Origin: Planctomycetota bacterium
Lineage (GTDB): Bacteria > Planctomycetota > GCA-002687715 > DRQF01
Assembly: GCA_020639295.1 (NCBI GenBank)
Contig: JACKGY010000004.1
Location: 620,001-684,000 of the forward strand
Length of the DNA: 64,000 nucleotides
Direction of reading: 5' to 3'
Numbering within the stretch: position 1 is the stretch's first letter; each line of letters opens with the position of its first letter. Below, piece after piece: positions 18,101 through 25,901 of this stretch. The translations under genes were made by a program, and so were the position numbers. Below the pieces are notes generated by a model, which saw only the letters and a list, made by a program, of their open reading frames with translations, was not told where the DNA came from and made no database searches.

Positions 18101-19135
18101 CGGATCTTCGGGGTCAAGCCCGGCGACGTGACCGGCACCAAGATCCTCGACCTGGTGCCCCGCAGCGGGGTCTGGGAATCCGACACCGAGATCTCCGACG
18201 TCTACGTCGACACCATGAGCCACGTCTACACCGGTTCCTACCAGGGCCGGAAGTTCGACGGTCTCTACGAGAGCGCGATCGAGGGCACCGACACCTTGCT
18301 CCGGGTCTGGGCCTCGAACATGACCAGCCAGCTCTCGAACCATCACGCCTACGAGTACCTGGGCGGGCTCAGCATGGCGGTGAAGGCGATCACCGGGCGC
18401 GAGCCGGAGGCCTTCATCGCCGATCTACGCGACCCGAACGGCGCCCGGCTCCGGAGCTTCGAGGAGGTGCTGGCGACCAATCTCCAGACCGAACTCCTCA
18501 ACGAGGCCTGGATCAAGGGCATGAAGGAACACGACTATGCCGGCGCCGGGATGATGGCGGAGCTGGTCAAGAACACCTTCGGCTGGGACGTCACCCGATC
18601 CTCGGCGGTCCCCGAGGAGGTCTGGGCCCGGATCGACGAGGTCTACGCCCGCGACGCCCGGGAGCTGGGACTGAAGGACTGGTTCGAACGGGTCAACCCG
18701 CACGCGCGCCAGGAGATCCTGGCCACCATGATCGAGGCCGCGCGCAAGAGCTACTGGCACGCGGACGACGAGACCCTCGAACGGCTGGAGCGCGACTTCG
18801 CCGACTCGGTGGCCCGCCACGGCCTCTCGGCCGGGCTGGTGACCGGCGGCAACGAGAAGCTGCAGGACCTGGTCCGGGCCCGGTTGGACGCCCCCGGCGA
18901 CCAGGCGCTGCGATCGGCCTACGATCAGGCCCTGGCGAAGTCGACCGGCAACAAGGCGGAGGCGGGCAAGGAACAGGTCTTCGGGCCCGCCCTCGAGAGA
19001 GAGGTCGAGGCGGAAAGACCGGCGATCGCGCCCCCCGCGACCGGTCGGCGCGACCTGCTGCTGATCGGCGCCGTCGTGCTCGGACTTCTCTTCCTCGTGA
19101 TCGGCTATCGCGCCAAGAGCGGAGGACTCTCGTGA
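15188..19135 (+). CDS. hmuS: CobN/magnesium-chelatase-like protein, probable membrane-anchored heme dechelatase HmuS
   Basis: A large CobN-type chelatase (1315 residues from the GTG chosen). The sequence after the GTG is a signal anchor (GGLILLLAVLFTSLFPSTSSAQA) and the C-terminus is a second membrane helix (LLLIGAVVLGLLFLVIGY), so the catalytic body lies outside the cytoplasm. True cobaltochelatase CobN is cytoplasmic. Conserved blocks include SHFGTHGSLELLPGKEAG and NMTSQLSNHHAYEYLGG. HmuS of Bacteroides is known to remove iron from heme, the reverse of chelation. This protein, between a TonB receptor and ExbB/DUF2149 partners, fits that role. An ATG at 15008 gives 60 more residues, but they are Arg-rich and non-coding in character. 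No cobS or cobT is nearby. Confidence 0.78.
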   Translation: MRSAALRRGGLILLLAVLFTSLFPSTSSAQAGGVSFVFFGVWDRARPMLERVGREQGVDLRFLPGRLEAAELDQALAGGGLWLALNVDPATANELALRLAAMPAATRPRLLALDERDSQSALRKAGLLEADDKLRAYWRANGLVNIRRLFVYLLVTRCGGSGEIKPPAAVPERGYRLPGAEEVLETLAELKAASAWDDAAPTAVLLIQRSFWITGDVKVIDAEAAALRREGMNVAILFSESTADLQGMMKEVAPDLVVEDRHGAIWEGARGQFLSELGVPYLRPISMLAYTLAEWRADPQGLAARDRNMFMALQELHGTVEPIVVGGLVASIQGFKLHEPEPERIAHFARRARRLVDLRRKPVAERKVALIHYSKSLGKGDVMRGSPTGAFLDAPTSTVIVLERMKQRGYAIDRLPADADQLMRWMMASGRNIGPWAQGELEELADSGRAVLVPLARFQSWLGSKLSAEARARLEQDFGPPPGSLMVVRRNGEPQIVLPVIRLGNVVLAPQPERGEKQDQKLLHSKTVPPPYNYLAFYWWLEEDFGADVISHFGTHGSLELLPGKEAGLAPGDWGDVCVGSMPVVNLWIMDNLGEASLSRRRSYATLVDHLPPPAQQAGMNADLRDLHEAIHKWRGLEAGLLRRKFLEELSGQARALGLLQALHLDLDAEGVILPTAVEALDDHLHAIEAEATPLDLHVIGRNLDEAILPAYLTRCLHRDFLEAVAALRPEDAGFAADRERAAIVRRRAEALVGRALFGDGEAPEGFGDRLDRGRRILEALRQTDREIEGFLDGLDGRFVAPGPGPDPIRNALCAPGGRNLFGLNPEEIPTRPSWEVAGILVDRLLADRRPEKVGIDLNGMNTMRDFGVMEGQILRLLGVRPVWDENELVIDVELIPRAELGRDRVDVFVALGGTYKENFPSRVKLIDKAIRLAAAAEDELNPLREHSREQERRLLAAGYSTELAAELRDARIFGVKPGDVTGTKILDLVPRSGVWESDTEISDVYVDTMSHVYTGSYQGRKFDGLYESAIEGTDTLLRVWASNMTSQLSNHHAYEYLGGLSMAVKAITGREPEAFIADLRDPNGARLRSFEEVLATNLQTELLNEAWIKGMKEHDYAGAGMMAELVKNTFGWDVTRSSAVPEEVWARIDEVYARDARELGLKDWFERVNPHARQEILATMIEAARKSYWHADDETLERLERDFADSVARHGLSAGLVTGGNEKLQDLVRARLDAPGDQALRSAYDQALAKSTGNKAEAGKEQVFGPALEREVEAERPAIAPPATGRRDLLLIGAVVLGLLFLVIGYRAKSGGLS
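15193..15218. other. Perfect GC hairpin with UUCG tetraloop at the start of hmuS
   Basis: Arms GTCCGCCGCGC and GCGCGGCGGAC pair perfectly over 11 bases around a TTCG loop. It begins three bases after the predicted GTG start codon of hmuS and lies 188 bases after the receptor stop. No T-tract follows, so it is not a standard terminator. In RNA it would be extremely stable and could act in mRNA processing or translational control between receptor and chelatase. Confidence 0.6.
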
Positions 19136-19704
19136 TGGAACTCCTGGTCGATCTCCTGGCCCGCCTGGCCGATCTCCTGCTCCTGCCCACGATGCTGCTG
19201 CTCGTGCTGGGCTTCTTCTGGACCCTGGCGCTGCTCGGCGGTCATCTCGCCGAGTGGCGGCGTCGGCGGGCGGTCCTGGCCGGCTATCGCTCCTGGCTGC
19301 GGACCCAGGTCGCCGCGGCGCCGCGGACGGAGGCGCCGCCCGCTCCCGAACTGGTCGGTCTGGCCCTCGCCGATCGGCCACGCGGCGCCGACGCCGTCAA
19401 GCGTCTCGCCGACCTCGAGATCGTGGCCCGCCGGGCCCTCGGGCGCCTGATGATCGGCATCCGGGTCGGGCCGGTGCTGGGCCTCGCCGGCACCCTGATC
19501 CCGCTCGGCCCGGCGCTCGTGGCGCTCTCGGCCGGCGACACCGAGACCCTCGCCCGCAAGCTGGTCGTGGCCTTCTCGACCTCGGTGCTCGGCCTCTTCA
19601 TCAGCGGCTGCTGTTTCGTCATGCACTCCAGTCGCAAGCTCTGGTACGCCCAGGATCTCGCCGACGCCGAGTTCCTGCTCGGTGCCGAGAGGAACGAGGG
19701 ATGA
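19135..19704 (+). CDS. hmuU: MotA/TolQ/ExbB proton-channel family protein (HmuU-like)
   Basis: A 189-residue inner-membrane protein with an N-terminal helix (LLLLPTMLLLVLGFFWTLALLGG) and two C-terminal helices (residues about 105-175, including VGPVLGLAGTLIPLGPALVAL and VAFSTSVLGLFISGCCF). This is the layout of ExbB/TolQ proton channels. It overlaps hmuS by one base (TGATG) and the DUF2149 gene by four, so all three are coupled. Family knowledge: in hmu-type operons this protein pairs with the DUF2149 protein, probably to energise the chelatase or the receptor. A GTG three bases upstream is an alternative start. Confidence 0.82.
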   Translation: MELLVDLLARLADLLLLPTMLLLVLGFFWTLALLGGHLAEWRRRRAVLAGYRSWLRTQVAAAPRTEAPPAPELVGLALADRPRGADAVKRLADLEIVARRALGRLMIGIRVGPVLGLAGTLIPLGPALVALSAGDTETLARKLVVAFSTSVLGLFISGCCFVMHSSRKLWYAQDLADAEFLLGAERNEG

Positions 19705-20039
19705 GCCGCTTGCGCCTGCACGATCAGGGCGAGGACGACGATCCCCTCGCCGGCGTGGCCAACTTCTTCGACCTCGGCATCGTCTTCGCGCTGGGCTTCA
19801 TGCTCGCGATCACCACCTGGGTCGGTCTGCCCGAGCTGCTCGATCGCCGCGACGTCACCCTGGTCAAGAACGCCGGCTCGCCGCAGATGGAGATCATCCA
19901 CAAGCAGGGCCGCAAGGTGGAACGCTACAAGGTGACCCGGCAGAACCTCGGCGGCGAGGGCGAGCGTCTCGGCATCGCCTACCGCCTCGAGAACGGCCAG
20001 GTCGTCTTCGTGCCCGAGGCCGGCGAGTCCGATCACTGA
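19701..20039 (+). CDS. hmuV: DUF2149 domain protein (HmuV-like, ExbD-like topology)
   Basis: A 112-residue protein with one membrane helix near the N-terminus (LGIVFALGFMLAITTWVGL, residues about 25-43) followed by a short extracytoplasmic domain, the topology of ExbD/TolR. The start ATG overlaps the preceding stop (ATGA) and has GAGGG just upstream. DUF2149 proteins are typically found next to the ExbB-like and CobN-like genes of heme-uptake operons, as here. It probably forms the second half of a proton-driven complex with the ExbB-like protein. It ends 10 bases from a convergent gene. Confidence 0.8.
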   Translation: MSRLRLHDQGEDDDPLAGVANFFDLGIVFALGFMLAITTWVGLPELLDRRDVTLVKNAGSPQMEIIHKQGRKVERYKVTRQNLGGEGERLGIAYRLENGQVVFVPEAGESDH

Positions 20040-20049
20040 GGGATCGGTC

Positions 20050-21579
20050 TCAGAGCCAGGCGAGGAACTCCTTCTCGGCGGCCTCGAAGCTCATCCCGAA
20101 GTGCTTCTCGAACAGCCGGTCGACGCCGGTCTCGAAGTCGGGGTCGTGGAGGAAGGCGATCAGGGCCTCGCGCCGGGTCTGGAGCATCCAGTCGAGCAGG
20201 GTGACGCCGTACTGATCGGTCGCCTCGTCGAGCTGGATGCCGGTGGCGAAGAACCAGGACCGCAGGCTGATCTTCCGGGTCTTCAGGGTCTCCTTCAGGC
20301 GCTTGCGGAGGTCCGCGACGTCGGCATCGACGTTGCCGTGGAAGTCGTTCATCCCGGAGCGGTCGTACTTCGACTCCTCGGTGGCCGAGGAGACCCGGGT
20401 CTTGCCCATGGCCACGATCTCCGCGTAGGTCGCGGCGGCGGCGACCATGGCATCCGGGATCATCCGGCCCGGCTCGTCGGGCATGTCGACCATGAGCCTC
20501 ATGCCGATCAGGTGGATCATCATGTGCGCCTCGTCCAATTCGCCCGTGGCCCGCGGCGACTCGATCAGGCCCGCCGGGAGGCCGGGCACGGCGATCTCGT
20601 CATGCGCCACCGCTCCGAGCAGATCGGTGAAGCCGAGTCCGAAGGCCTCGCCCATGTCGGGGCGGGGGCTCATCGCCGGCGGCATGGCGATGGCGTCGCC
20701 GATCCGGGCCTTGAAGGTCTCGAAGGCGGCCTTCTTCTCCAGCACCACCTCCAGCCCGAGCGGCTTGCGCGCCGCCGCCGGGCGGCGGAAGGTCTCGGCG
20801 AACCAGTCGCGCGCGGCCATGAGCTTGGCCGAGAGCCGCTTGGCGTGTTCCCTGCCCTTGTAGTGGAGGACCACCGAGCAGCCGGTCTGGGCGCCGTCGA
20901 GGACCAGCTCGCAGCGGGCCGCGACCACCTCCGAGTAATGGACGAAGTCCTTCTCCTCGGGCGCATACCAGTTGCCGCGCAGCTCCAGGTTGCCGCGTTC
21001 CTTCATCACCTCGAGCCGGGGACGCCAGGCCCCTTCGTCCACCATGAAGTCCTCGGGCTCGGCCTTGAAGTCCGCCTCCGCCTCCGGGCCGATCCAGGCG
21101 CCCTTCGTCTTGCTCCAGCCCAGCTCCTTGTAGTGGGCGTCGATCGCCTTGCCGGCGCTCTTCTCGTCCTCGAACCAGCGGTCCAGCGCATGCACCTGGC
21201 CGAGCAGCTCGCGGACCTTCGGGTACTGGTCGTCGAGGGCGAGCACGCGGCGGAGCAGGCGCTGGCCATCCTTCGCGGTCTTGCGATCGGCGAGCGCCTC
21301 GCGGGCGATCGCGAACAGGGCGTCGGGGTCGGCCTCGTTGACCTCCTCGAGCCTGGAGGCGATCGCCTTGCCGAAGCCCTTGCCCTTCTTCGCGCTCTTG
21401 ACCTCGGCGCGAGGGAAGGAGTGCTTGGTTCCCACGAGGTCGACGATGTCGACCTGGCTCTTGTCCTCGTAGACGATGTCGCCGTCGATCCGGCTGCCGT
21501 CCTGCAGCTTGACCGTGTCCTGGGCCGCCGCGGCGATGGAAATGGTCGCCAGCGCGACCAGCGTGATGATGCATCTCAT
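20050..21579 (-). CDS. Secreted hypothetical protein
   Basis: A 509-residue protein with a clear signal peptide (MRCIITLVALATISIAAAAQ) and AAGGAG nine bases before the ATG. Residues 22-65 form a small beta domain (VKLQDGSRIDGDIVYED) of the kind seen at the N-terminus of many planctomycete secreted proteins. The rest alternates helices, with a central domain (residues about 200-480) that resembles DUF1570/peptidase-MA-type secreted proteins but shows no HExxH zinc motif. No function can be assigned. It converges on the heme operon. Confidence 0.72.
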   Translation of the reverse strand: MRCIITLVALATISIAAAAQDTVKLQDGSRIDGDIVYEDKSQVDIVDLVGTKHSFPRAEVKSAKKGKGFGKAIASRLEEVNEADPDALFAIAREALADRKTAKDGQRLLRRVLALDDQYPKVRELLGQVHALDRWFEDEKSAGKAIDAHYKELGWSKTKGAWIGPEAEADFKAEPEDFMVDEGAWRPRLEVMKERGNLELRGNWYAPEEKDFVHYSEVVAARCELVLDGAQTGCSVVLHYKGREHAKRLSAKLMAARDWFAETFRRPAAARKPLGLEVVLEKKAAFETFKARIGDAIAMPPAMSPRPDMGEAFGLGFTDLLGAVAHDEIAVPGLPAGLIESPRATGELDEAHMMIHLIGMRLMVDMPDEPGRMIPDAMVAAAATYAEIVAMGKTRVSSATEESKYDRSGMNDFHGNVDADVADLRKRLKETLKTRKISLRSWFFATGIQLDEATDQYGVTLLDWMLQTRREALIAFLHDPDFETGVDRLFEKHFGMSFEAAEKEFLAWL

Positions 21580-21742
21580 GGCCTGAATCTCCTTCCAGGC
21601 GTCGATCTTCCGCCGCGGCTCGATCGGGTGTCAACCCGGATCCTCGGTGGCGTCTCGTCGCGTCCACCCGGGGCCGGCGGCGGATTTCCTCGAACTCCCG
21701 TTCGAGCTCCACGTCCAGGGTTCGGAGCCACGAGGAGCCGAC

Positions 21743-22300
21743 ATGACCAAGCACGACCACCGGACCGGGATCGACCTGAACGACCTGAAGATCGCGACGC
21801 CCTGCCCCGAGTCCTGGGCGGACATGCGGGGCGACGATCGCCGTCGTTTCTGCAAGCGCTGCGCCATGAACGTCTACGACCTCTCGGGCATGACCCGGGC
21901 CGAGGCGGCCGCCCTGGTGGGGGAGGCCGAGGGCCGCCTCTGCATCCGCCTGCACCGGCGCCGCGACGGCACCGTGATCACCCGCGACTGCCCGGTCGGC
22001 CTCGCCGCCCGGACCGGCCGATTCCTCAAGGCCTGCGCGGCCGGGCTCCTGACCCTCCTGGGCTTCCTGCCCGGCTGTCAGGGCCGGGAGCCCGAGGTCA
22101 CGACCGGCAAGACCTGTCCCGAGGTCGAAGGCCCGCGGCCGGAGGACGAACTCGAACCCCTGATGGGCGAGATGGTCATGCCGGAGGACGCGACCGGTCT
22201 CGAGCCGCGCGATCAGGACCAGGACCGGGAGGTCCTGATTGGCAAGGTCCACATGGGCCAGCGGCGGCTCGAGAACGAGCCCGCCGACGACGATCGCTGA
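21743..22300 (+). CDS. Conserved hypothetical protein with cysteine-rich N-terminal domain and single membrane helix
   Basis: A 185-residue protein. The N-terminal 90 residues contain CPESWADM, RRRFCKRCAMNVYDLS and RLCIRLHRRRDGTVITRDCP, a recurrent planctomycete/myxobacterial module with five or so cysteines that could bind a metal or cluster. A hydrophobic stretch follows (ACAAGLLTLLGFLPGC, residues 94-109). The acidic C-terminal tail then contains METs and EPRD-type low-complexity sequence. GAGGAG precedes the ATG by six bases. Function unknown; the N-terminal module may be a metal sensor. It converges with the beta-helix gene. Confidence 0.65.
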   Translation: MTKHDHRTGIDLNDLKIATPCPESWADMRGDDRRRFCKRCAMNVYDLSGMTRAEAAALVGEAEGRLCIRLHRRRDGTVITRDCPVGLAARTGRFLKACAAGLLTLLGFLPGCQGREPEVTTGKTCPEVEGPRPEDELEPLMGEMVMPEDATGLEPRDQDQDREVLIGKVHMGQRRLENEPADDDR

Positions 22301-22327
22301 TCGCCGTCGACCGGCCCCGGTCCGGCC

Positions 22328-24097
22328 TCAGATGAAGTCGAGGTCGTGGGCCTCGGTCACCGCGTAGGCGCCGTTGCCGGCCAGGGGGGTCACCGCGAAA
22401 CCCTGGAACCGGAACGAGAAGCCGGCGAGACCGGGCGGGACCAGGTAGGCCAGCTCGACACCGTCGCTCGGGATGCTGGGCCCGAACAGGAAGGCGCCCG
22501 AGGGATCGCCGTAGATCACCTGGAGCCCGAAACCGTCGAGGTGCACGCCCGGCAGGGTGGCCGGGCTCTGCGGCGGGAAGCCGGTGGCGTAGGCCTGACC
22601 GACGATCAGGGCCGGCGCGCCGGTGAGGCCGCCGCCCGCCGAGATCAGGCGGATGAGCAGGAGGTCGCCGACCGCGAGCGGGAGCGTGGGGTCGTTGGGA
22701 TCGCTGCCGGTCGACCGCCAGGCATGCATCTCGAGATCCTCGGCGCTGCCATTCAGGAAGTTGTCCGGGACCTCGTCGGCGCCAATGTCGATCAGGCCGT
22801 TGCTGATCCGCGGCGTGCCGTCGCGATCGAAGGTTGCCGCGCCGGTGGCGAAGGGATCGCCGGCGTCGAGGCAGGGCGACCGGCGGCTGAGGTGGTAGTC
22901 GCCGGCCACGCGGTCGACGAAGAGCGGGTCGGCGTTGATCAGGCCGGTGCCGGAGATCGGCGTCGAGCTGCCGATGTCGGAATGGATGGCGTTGACGGTC
23001 GCGACCAGGCTGTACACGTCGAGGGTGGCGTTGCCGTGGACGATCGAGTTGGCGATGTCGATCGTGGCCATCGCGCTGTCCGAGCGGATCGCGCCGGCGA
23101 TCGGCGCCAGGTTGTCGGTGACCGTCGACCCGTGGAGGGTGAGCGTCGTCGGCGTGCTGGTCGTGTACTCGATGGCGCCGCCGGTGAGGTTCGAGCCGTT
23201 ACGGAGCAGGTAGCAGTCACGCAGCGTGACGTTGCAGTTCTTGGCCGCGAGACCACCGCCGCCACCGAAGATCGCCGCGTTGTTGCCGATGGTCGTCGAT
23301 CGGATCGTGCAGGGTCCGGCGCCTTCCAGGTAGATGCCGCCTCCGGACTGGGGTGTGGTGTTGTGGTCGACCCGCGAGTCGTCCATCAGCAGGGTCGCCG
23401 TTCCACCGCCGCCGGCGGTGCGGGCGAAGACGTGGATGCCGCCGCCACCGGCGGTGGGGCAGGGGCCACCGCCGATGCCGCAGCTCGCGCTGCTGCCGTT
23501 GGCGCCGAGCGCGAGGTTGGCGTAGACCTCGTCCCGGTTCATGGTCAGGACGCAGACCGAGGCCGAATCGCGCACCTCGATCTGGACCCCGCCGCCGCCG
23601 TTGGCGCTGGTGTTGCCGCGGATGATGCAGTCCTGGACGATCGGCATCGAGGCCTCGCCGTTCTCGGCGACGATGAGGATGCCACCGCCGCCCTCGAGCC
23701 CGGTCGTCTGGTTGTTCTCGATGATGCAGTGGCTGATCAGCGGCGAGGCCGTGCCGGTGATGAGGACGCCCCCCTGACCGCCGGTGAAGGTGAAGCCGGA
23801 GACCACGGTCGTGGCGTTGGTGTTGCCCAGGTCGAGGACCCGGCCGCTACCGCTGCCCCGGATGATCGTCTGCGCCGCGCCGGCCGAGGAGACCAGGGTC
23901 AAGGACTTGCCGAGGAGATCGAGATCCTCGGTGTAGGTTCCCGGCGCGACCACGATGGTGGCGCCGGAGAGCAGGGAGTTGATCGCGGCCTGGATGGTGG
24001 GTTGATTGGTCGGGACGTTGACGGTGACCCCCACCTGGCCGGCGGAGAAGGTGCCCAGGACCAGGATGACGGCCGTGCACAGCAGCGCTACGCGCAT
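22328..24097 (-). CDS. Secreted right-handed parallel beta-helix protein
   Basis: A 589-residue secreted protein: signal peptide to SAGQ, then the pectate-lyase/Pbl-type repeat region. It opens with QPTIQAAINSLLSGATIVVAPGTY and continues with imperfect coils containing runs such as SPLISHCIIENN and GGGIYLEGA up to about residue 430. The last 140 residues are a separate C-terminal domain (GSAEDLEMHAWRSTGSDPND...) that recurs in planctomycete exported proteins. GAGGAG stands eight bases before the ATG at 24097. Such proteins bind or cleave polysaccharides or are surface components; no catalytic residues can be named. Confidence 0.8.
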   Translation of the reverse strand: MRVALLCTAVILVLGTFSAGQVGVTVNVPTNQPTIQAAINSLLSGATIVVAPGTYTEDLDLLGKSLTLVSSAGAAQTIIRGSGSGRVLDLGNTNATTVVSGFTFTGGQGGVLITGTASPLISHCIIENNQTTGLEGGGGILIVAENGEASMPIVQDCIIRGNTSANGGGGVQIEVRDSASVCVLTMNRDEVYANLALGANGSSASCGIGGGPCPTAGGGGIHVFARTAGGGGTATLLMDDSRVDHNTTPQSGGGIYLEGAGPCTIRSTTIGNNAAIFGGGGGLAAKNCNVTLRDCYLLRNGSNLTGGAIEYTTSTPTTLTLHGSTVTDNLAPIAGAIRSDSAMATIDIANSIVHGNATLDVYSLVATVNAIHSDIGSSTPISGTGLINADPLFVDRVAGDYHLSRRSPCLDAGDPFATGAATFDRDGTPRISNGLIDIGADEVPDNFLNGSAEDLEMHAWRSTGSDPNDPTLPLAVGDLLLIRLISAGGGLTGAPALIVGQAYATGFPPQSPATLPGVHLDGFGLQVIYGDPSGAFLFGPSIPSDGVELAYLVPPGLAGFSFRFQGFAVTPLAGNGAYAVTEAHDLDFI

Positions 24098-24554
24098 CTC
24101 GACGACTCCTCGATTCGACTTCTCGGCGCGCATCGAAAACGGCATTTCGACCGCGAAAGAGTAGCAGAGGGGCGGCCTCCAGGCCCGACCCGACCGGCCA
24201 AAAGCGACCGAAAAGCCCGCCGAGCCGGCGCGAGGAGGTGGTCCGGAGGCGACCACTTCGCCTATCATGGCCCGGAATCGAGCGCCCGGGGCGCCGAGGT
24301 GGTCGGTCGCGGTCCTTCCCGACCCGGCCGGCTTCGGTGGCTTCGCGCGGAGCGAGAAGCCCGGGACGGCGTGGGTCGCCGGAGCCCGCGATCCCGCCAC
24401 GGCCGATTCCTGAACAGACCCGGCCTCGAGGAGACCGTCGACTGAGACCATCCGACGATCGACAGCCCCGACGAACCACCGAGTTCCTCGAGCCGAGAAG
24501 CCCTTCCCGCCGCGCCAGGCGCGCGCCGACCTACCACTTGGACACCCCCGAACG
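24098..24554. other. Intergenic region between beta-helix and DEAD-box genes
   Basis: This 457-base stretch separates two divergent genes and must contain both promoters. I see no open frame with coding character, no repeat and no convincing -35/-10 pair. The DEAD-box ATG has no obvious ribosome-binding site in front of it. Confidence 0.5.
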
Positions 24555-25898
24555 ATGACCTTCCAGTCCCTCGGACTTCACCCGAAGCTCCTCCGGGCCA
24601 TCGGCGACCTCGGCTACGAGACGCCGACCTCGATCCAGCACGACGCCATTCCACCCGCCCTCGACGGCGCCGACGTGCTCGCCTGCGCCGCCACCGGCAG
24701 CGGCAAGACGGCGGCCTTCCTCCTGCCGACCCTCGACTACCTGCTCGAGGAGGATCTGAGCGGCCCGCGCGTGCTCGTGCTCACGCCGACCCGCGAACTC
24801 GCCGGCCAGATCCTCGCCGACATGAAGGACCTGGCTCGCCACACCAAGCTGCGGGGGGCCGCCGTTTACGGCGGCGTCGGCATGAAGCCCCAGGAACAGG
24901 CCTTCCGCGACAAGGTCGAGGTGATCGTCGCCTGTCCGGGGCGGCTCCTCGACCACATGCAGCAGGGCTACGTCGACCTCGCCGACGTCGAGATCCTCAT
25001 CCTCGACGAGGCCGACCGGATGCTCGACATGGGCTTCCTCCCCGACGTGCGCCGGATCATCCGCGCCGTTCCCGAGGATCGCCAGACCTTGCTGTTCTCG
25101 GCCACCATGCCGACCGAGATCGCCCGCCTGGCCGATGACCTGCTCATCGATCCGGTGCGCATCGCGATCGAACGCCGGCAGGCGCCGGCGGCCGGCGTTC
25201 GGCAGCGTGTGTTCTACGTCGAGCAGGCGCGCAAGTCGCGCCTCCTGGTCGACATCATCGACGATCGCGAGGGTGACTCGGTGCTGGTCTTCACCCGCAC
25301 CAAGAGCCGCGCCAACCGGCTGGCCACCTTCCTGGTGAAGCACGGCATCGAGGCCGAGCGGATCCACGGCAACCGCAGCCAGAGCCAGCGCGAGAAGGCG
25401 CTCGGCGCCTTCAAGGGCGGTCGTTGCCGGGTGCTGGTGGCGACCGACGTCGCCGCCCGCGGCATCGACGTCGATTCCCTCGCCCTGGTGGTCAACTTCG
25501 ATTGCCCGGCCCAGCCCGAGGACTACATCCATCGGGTCGGCCGTACCGCGCGGGCGCAGAAGCAGGGTGATGCCTACACCTTCGTGTCGCCGGAGGAGAA
25601 GGACCATCTGCGCGACATCCAGAAGAAGATCGGCGACAAGATCGAGACCGGCGTCCTGCCGCCGCCGTCGCGGCGCGAGCTCAACTCCGGTGGACCGGGT
25701 AGCGGGCCGCCGGCGGAGCGCGGCGAACGGGGTGGTCGCGGCGGTCGAGGTCGCGGGGCCGCGGGCACGCGCCCGGCAGCCGAACGACCTGCGAGTCGTG
25801 GTGGTGGCGAGCGCAAGCGCTCCGGTACCGGCGGCACCCCGGCCCGCAAGAAGAGCGCCCGGCGCCGATCGGGTCGTGGTCGGCCGCCGCGCGCCTGA
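24555..25898 (+). CDS. DEAD-box RNA helicase (RhlE-like)
   Basis: A 447-residue ATP-dependent RNA helicase with all family motifs: Q motif (GYETPTSIQHDAIP), AATGSGKT, PTRELAGQ, LDEADRMLDMGF, SAT, VFTRTKSRANRLA, ATDVAARGID and HRVGRTAR. The last 85 residues are Gly/Arg-rich with RGG-like runs, an RNA-binding tail common in RhlE and cold-shock helicases. It unwinds structured RNA in ribosome assembly or mRNA decay. Transcribed alone; the 3' end is four bases from the convergent methyltransferase gene. Confidence 0.92.
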   Translation: MTFQSLGLHPKLLRAIGDLGYETPTSIQHDAIPPALDGADVLACAATGSGKTAAFLLPTLDYLLEEDLSGPRVLVLTPTRELAGQILADMKDLARHTKLRGAAVYGGVGMKPQEQAFRDKVEVIVACPGRLLDHMQQGYVDLADVEILILDEADRMLDMGFLPDVRRIIRAVPEDRQTLLFSATMPTEIARLADDLLIDPVRIAIERRQAPAAGVRQRVFYVEQARKSRLLVDIIDDREGDSVLVFTRTKSRANRLATFLVKHGIEAERIHGNRSQSQREKALGAFKGGRCRVLVATDVAARGIDVDSLALVVNFDCPAQPEDYIHRVGRTARAQKQGDAYTFVSPEEKDHLRDIQKKIGDKIETGVLPPPSRRELNSGGPGSGPPAERGERGGRGGRGRGAAGTRPAAERPASRGGGERKRSGTGGTPARKKSARRRSGRGRPPRA

Positions 25899-25901
25899 GC
25901 T

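Noticed and set aside
14873..18346. A 1157-codon minus-strand frame and similar long frames at 12732-14609, 22346-24445 and 58106-61759
   Set aside because: All are exact shadows of genes with clear family motifs (CobN-like, TonB receptor, beta-helix, TPR kinase).
15188..19135. Cobalamin biosynthesis cobaltochelatase CobN
   Set aside because: Signal anchor, C-terminal helix and ExbB/DUF2149 partners, with no cobS/cobT or other cob genes, favour HmuS.
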